Origin: Aeromonas schubertii
Lineage (GTDB): Bacteria; Pseudomonadota; Gammaproteobacteria; Enterobacterales; Aeromonadaceae
Direction: 5' to 3'
NCBI RefSeq assembly: GCF_000820105.1
Contig: NZ_CDDB01000064.1
Location: 1 to 64,000, forward strand
DNA length: 64,000 bases
Shown: in pieces, positions 62,521-64,000 of the stretch
Layout: each line of letters opens with the position of its first letter
How positions within the stretch are numbered: position 1 is the stretch's first letter
Notes under the pieces: generated by a model
Database searches by the model: none
What the model saw: the letters and a program-made list of their open reading frames with translations, nothing else
Told to the model about the DNA's origin: nothing
Made by a program: the position numbers and the translations under genes

Positions 62521-63426
62521 TCACTTATTGTGGCGCGCCTTGAGCATATCGATGAGGCATCTGAGCCCGCGTCCCAGCTGGTGACGGCTGGGGTAGTAGA
62601 GCGAGAAGCCCTCGAAGGTGGGGCTCCAGGGCGCGAGCACGCTCACCAGCCGGCCGGCGGCCAGCTCGTTTTTCACCTCTTCCTCGGGGCAGTAGGCCAG
62701 CCCCAATCCGGCCAGAGCCGCCTGGATATAGAGGGTCGGCGTGCTGGTGGTGAGAGGGCCATCGACCTCCAGCTCCAGCAAGGTGCCCCCCTCCTCGAAG
62801 GCCCAGCGATAGTGATGGGTGGCGCTCAACCGGTAGCCAATGCAGGCATGTCGAGCCAGCTCGCGCGGGTGCTGCGGTGTGCCGCAGCGGGCCAGATAGT
62901 CGGGGGATCCCACCACCAGATAGCGTTGCGGGCGACTGTCCAGTGAGACCGCGACCAGCTCCTGGGGCATCATGTCTCCGTAGAAGAGGGCGGCGTCGAA
63001 ACCGTCCTCGATAAGGCGGGGCATCAGCTCCTGCTCGACCACCTCGACTCGCATGCGCGGATAGCGGATCAGGTAATCGGCGAGCACAGGGGTGAGCAGC
63101 TCGTCGATGGCGGCGCGTGGGGCGCTGATCTTGAGGCGCCCGACCGGCTCGTCCGCGCCTTGCAGCAGGCTCTCGAGGGCCGAGGAGAGGGTATCCAGCG
63201 TCGGCAGCAACTGGCCGAGCAACTGGGCGCCGGTTTCGGTCGGTACCACGGCCCGGGTGCTGCGCTGCAGCAGGCGCACCCCGAGTCGCTGCTCCAGCCC
63301 CTTGAGGCTGTGGCTGATGGCGGAGGGAGAGACCCCGAGCTCGATGGCGGCGCGGCTGAAGCTGCGGTGGCGGGCGACGGCGGCAAAGACTGCCAGCTCG
63401 GCGAGATCCTGGCGTGTGATGGTCAT
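62521..63426 (-). CDS. LysR-family transcriptional regulator
   Basis: A 301-residue LysR regulator. The N-terminal winged helix (residues about 8-66) has LAVFAAVARHRSFSRAA and the recognition helix VSPSAISHSLKGLEQRLG. The effector domain spans about 92-295. The subgroup resembles regulators of redox or drug-efflux genes (the CrgA/YafC-like branch), but no effector is known. The gene is in the same direction as the MATE transporter 95 bp downstream, which is a possible target. Its start at 63426 gives MTITRQDLAEL. Confidence 0.88.
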   Translation of the reverse strand: MTITRQDLAELAVFAAVARHRSFSRAAIELGVSPSAISHSLKGLEQRLGVRLLQRSTRAVVPTETGAQLLGQLLPTLDTLSSALESLLQGADEPVGRLKISAPRAAIDELLTPVLADYLIRYPRMRVEVVEQELMPRLIEDGFDAALFYGDMMPQELVAVSLDSRPQRYLVVGSPDYLARCGTPQHPRELARHACIGYRLSATHHYRWAFEEGGTLLELEVDGPLTTSTPTLYIQAALAGLGLAYCPEEEVKNELAAGRLVSVLAPWSPTFEGFSLYYPSRHQLGRGLRCLIDMLKARHNK

Positions 63427-63713
63427 GGGGATTCCGAATGGGGGTGAGGGCTCAGGGTACGACAGCCTGGCCCCGGTGTCAGCAGGCCCGCAGAGGGCCA
63501 GGGAAACCGTTTCAGATCAAACCAACTGCTGATTTATTAAAAAATGCTGTGTATTTCTCAATTTTTTGAATAAAGTTTTTCCGTTGCCCAATCGTCGGCA
63601 ATCCTGCACGGAAGCTCTGCCATTCATGGTGTCATTGGATTAAAACTCCAGTTTGTCGCCGCAATATCAGTTTATTTCCCTGTCATAATCAGGTTCCATT
63701 GAGTCGAGTCGCC
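63427..63713. other. 287-bp divergent regulatory region
   Basis: It separates the LysR gene from the CadC-like gene. It holds an 11-bp perfect palindrome GAAAC-C-GTTTC (63503-63513) and an AT-rich stretch (63525-63590) suited to promoter activity. No gene is seen. Confidence 0.55.
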
Positions 63714-64000
63714 ATGGTTGAACCGGTTTACCGGATCCACGACTGGGTCCTCACCGTCGCTGAAAACAAGCTCTATCGCCAGGGGCGCGAGATGAACCTC
63801 GAGCCGCGTCTGGTCAACTTGCTGCGCTTCCTGGCGGACCATCCCGGTACCGTCTTCGGCCGCGACGAGTTGATCGAGACCGTGTGGGAGGGCGCCGTGG
63901 TGACCGATCAGGTGGTCACTCAATCCATCTTCGAGCTGCGCAAGATCCTCAAAGACGGGGATGGCGGGGCGCCTGACTTTATCGCCACAGTCCCCAAGCG
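63714..64000 (+). CDS. CadC/ToxR-type winged-helix regulator (partial, 5' part)
   Basis: The first 95 codons of a gene that runs off the right edge. They encode an OmpR/PhoB-type winged helix: an N-terminal strand pair (VYRIHDWVLTVAENKLY), the FGRDELIETVWEG segment and the recognition helix VVTDQVVTQSIFELRKILKD (residues 63-82), followed by the IATVPK wing. Lack of a preceding receiver domain and the N-terminal position of this domain fit CadC/ToxR membrane-bound regulators, whose transmembrane and periplasmic parts would lie beyond the window. The start at 63714 is the first ATG in frame; its ribosome site is weak. Confidence 0.8.
   Translation, partial: MVEPVYRIHDWVLTVAENKLYRQGREMNLEPRLVNLLRFLADHPGTVFGRDELIETVWEGAVVTDQVVTQSIFELRKILKDGDGGAPDFIATVPK

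Overview
The window is chromosomal DNA of about 60% GC from a gammaproteobacterium. Gene content and protein similarity recalled from memory point to Aeromonas or a close relative. The evidence is the enterobacterial/Aeromonas-type order yaeH-dapD-glnD-map // rpsB-tsf-pyrH-frr-uppS-cdsA-dxr-rseP-bamA-skp-lpxD-fabZ-lpxA-lpxB-rnhB-dnaE-accA, an ArgP/ArgO pair, LamB-MalM, PtsG and RdgC. No CRISPR array, prophage or rRNA was seen. One tRNA gene, tRNA-Ser(CGA), lies at 3546-3635.

Layout. (1) 1-9.5 kb: the tail of a probable REP-associated (RAYT-type) transposase and a repeat-bearing gap; a DeoD-type purine nucleoside phosphorylase with a TsgA-like MFS carrier and a Crp-like regulator; the tRNA; a divergent SDR/LysR pair; a dicarboxylate/amino-acid symporter; and an ArgO exporter translationally coupled to a YbaK-type deacylase, divergent from argP. 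(2) 9.57-16.0 kb: a tight six-gene operon encoding a stressosome (RsbR with a globin sensor, RsbS, RsbT kinase, RsbX phosphatase), then a large hybrid histidine kinase and an HD-GYP response regulator. This is the most interesting locus: a Gram-positive-style signalling complex apparently wired to two-component and cyclic-di-GMP output. (3) 16-32 kb: pykF, an orphan periplasmic binding protein, a lipoprotein-type gamma-glutamyltransferase, a YbaL-like antiporter lacking its RCK domain, rdgC, sbcDC, two GNAT acetyltransferases, a membrane-anchored bactofilin and a chemoreceptor. (4) 32-36.6 kb: sugar uptake genes lamB-malM and ptsG, with LacI-type operators and a CRP-like site upstream of lamB. 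(5) 36.7-61 kb: the housekeeping block for lysine synthesis, PII control, translation, isoprenoid and phospholipid synthesis, outer-membrane assembly, lipid A synthesis, DNA replication and fatty-acid synthesis. (6) 61-64 kb: a MATE exporter, a LysR regulator and the 5' part of a CadC/ToxR-type regulator cut by the window edge.

Functionally, the housekeeping block makes the parts of the envelope together: UppS, CdsA and Dxr supply lipid precursors, RseP, BamA and Skp handle outer-membrane proteins, and LpxD/A/B with FabZ make lipid A. The stressosome operon, whose genes overlap by 1-8 bp at every junction after the first, probably senses a haem ligand or redox signal and passes it through RsbT to the phosphorelay kinase and the HD-GYP phosphodiesterase. 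That output link is inference.

All family assignments come from reading motifs and from remembered homologues. No database search was run.
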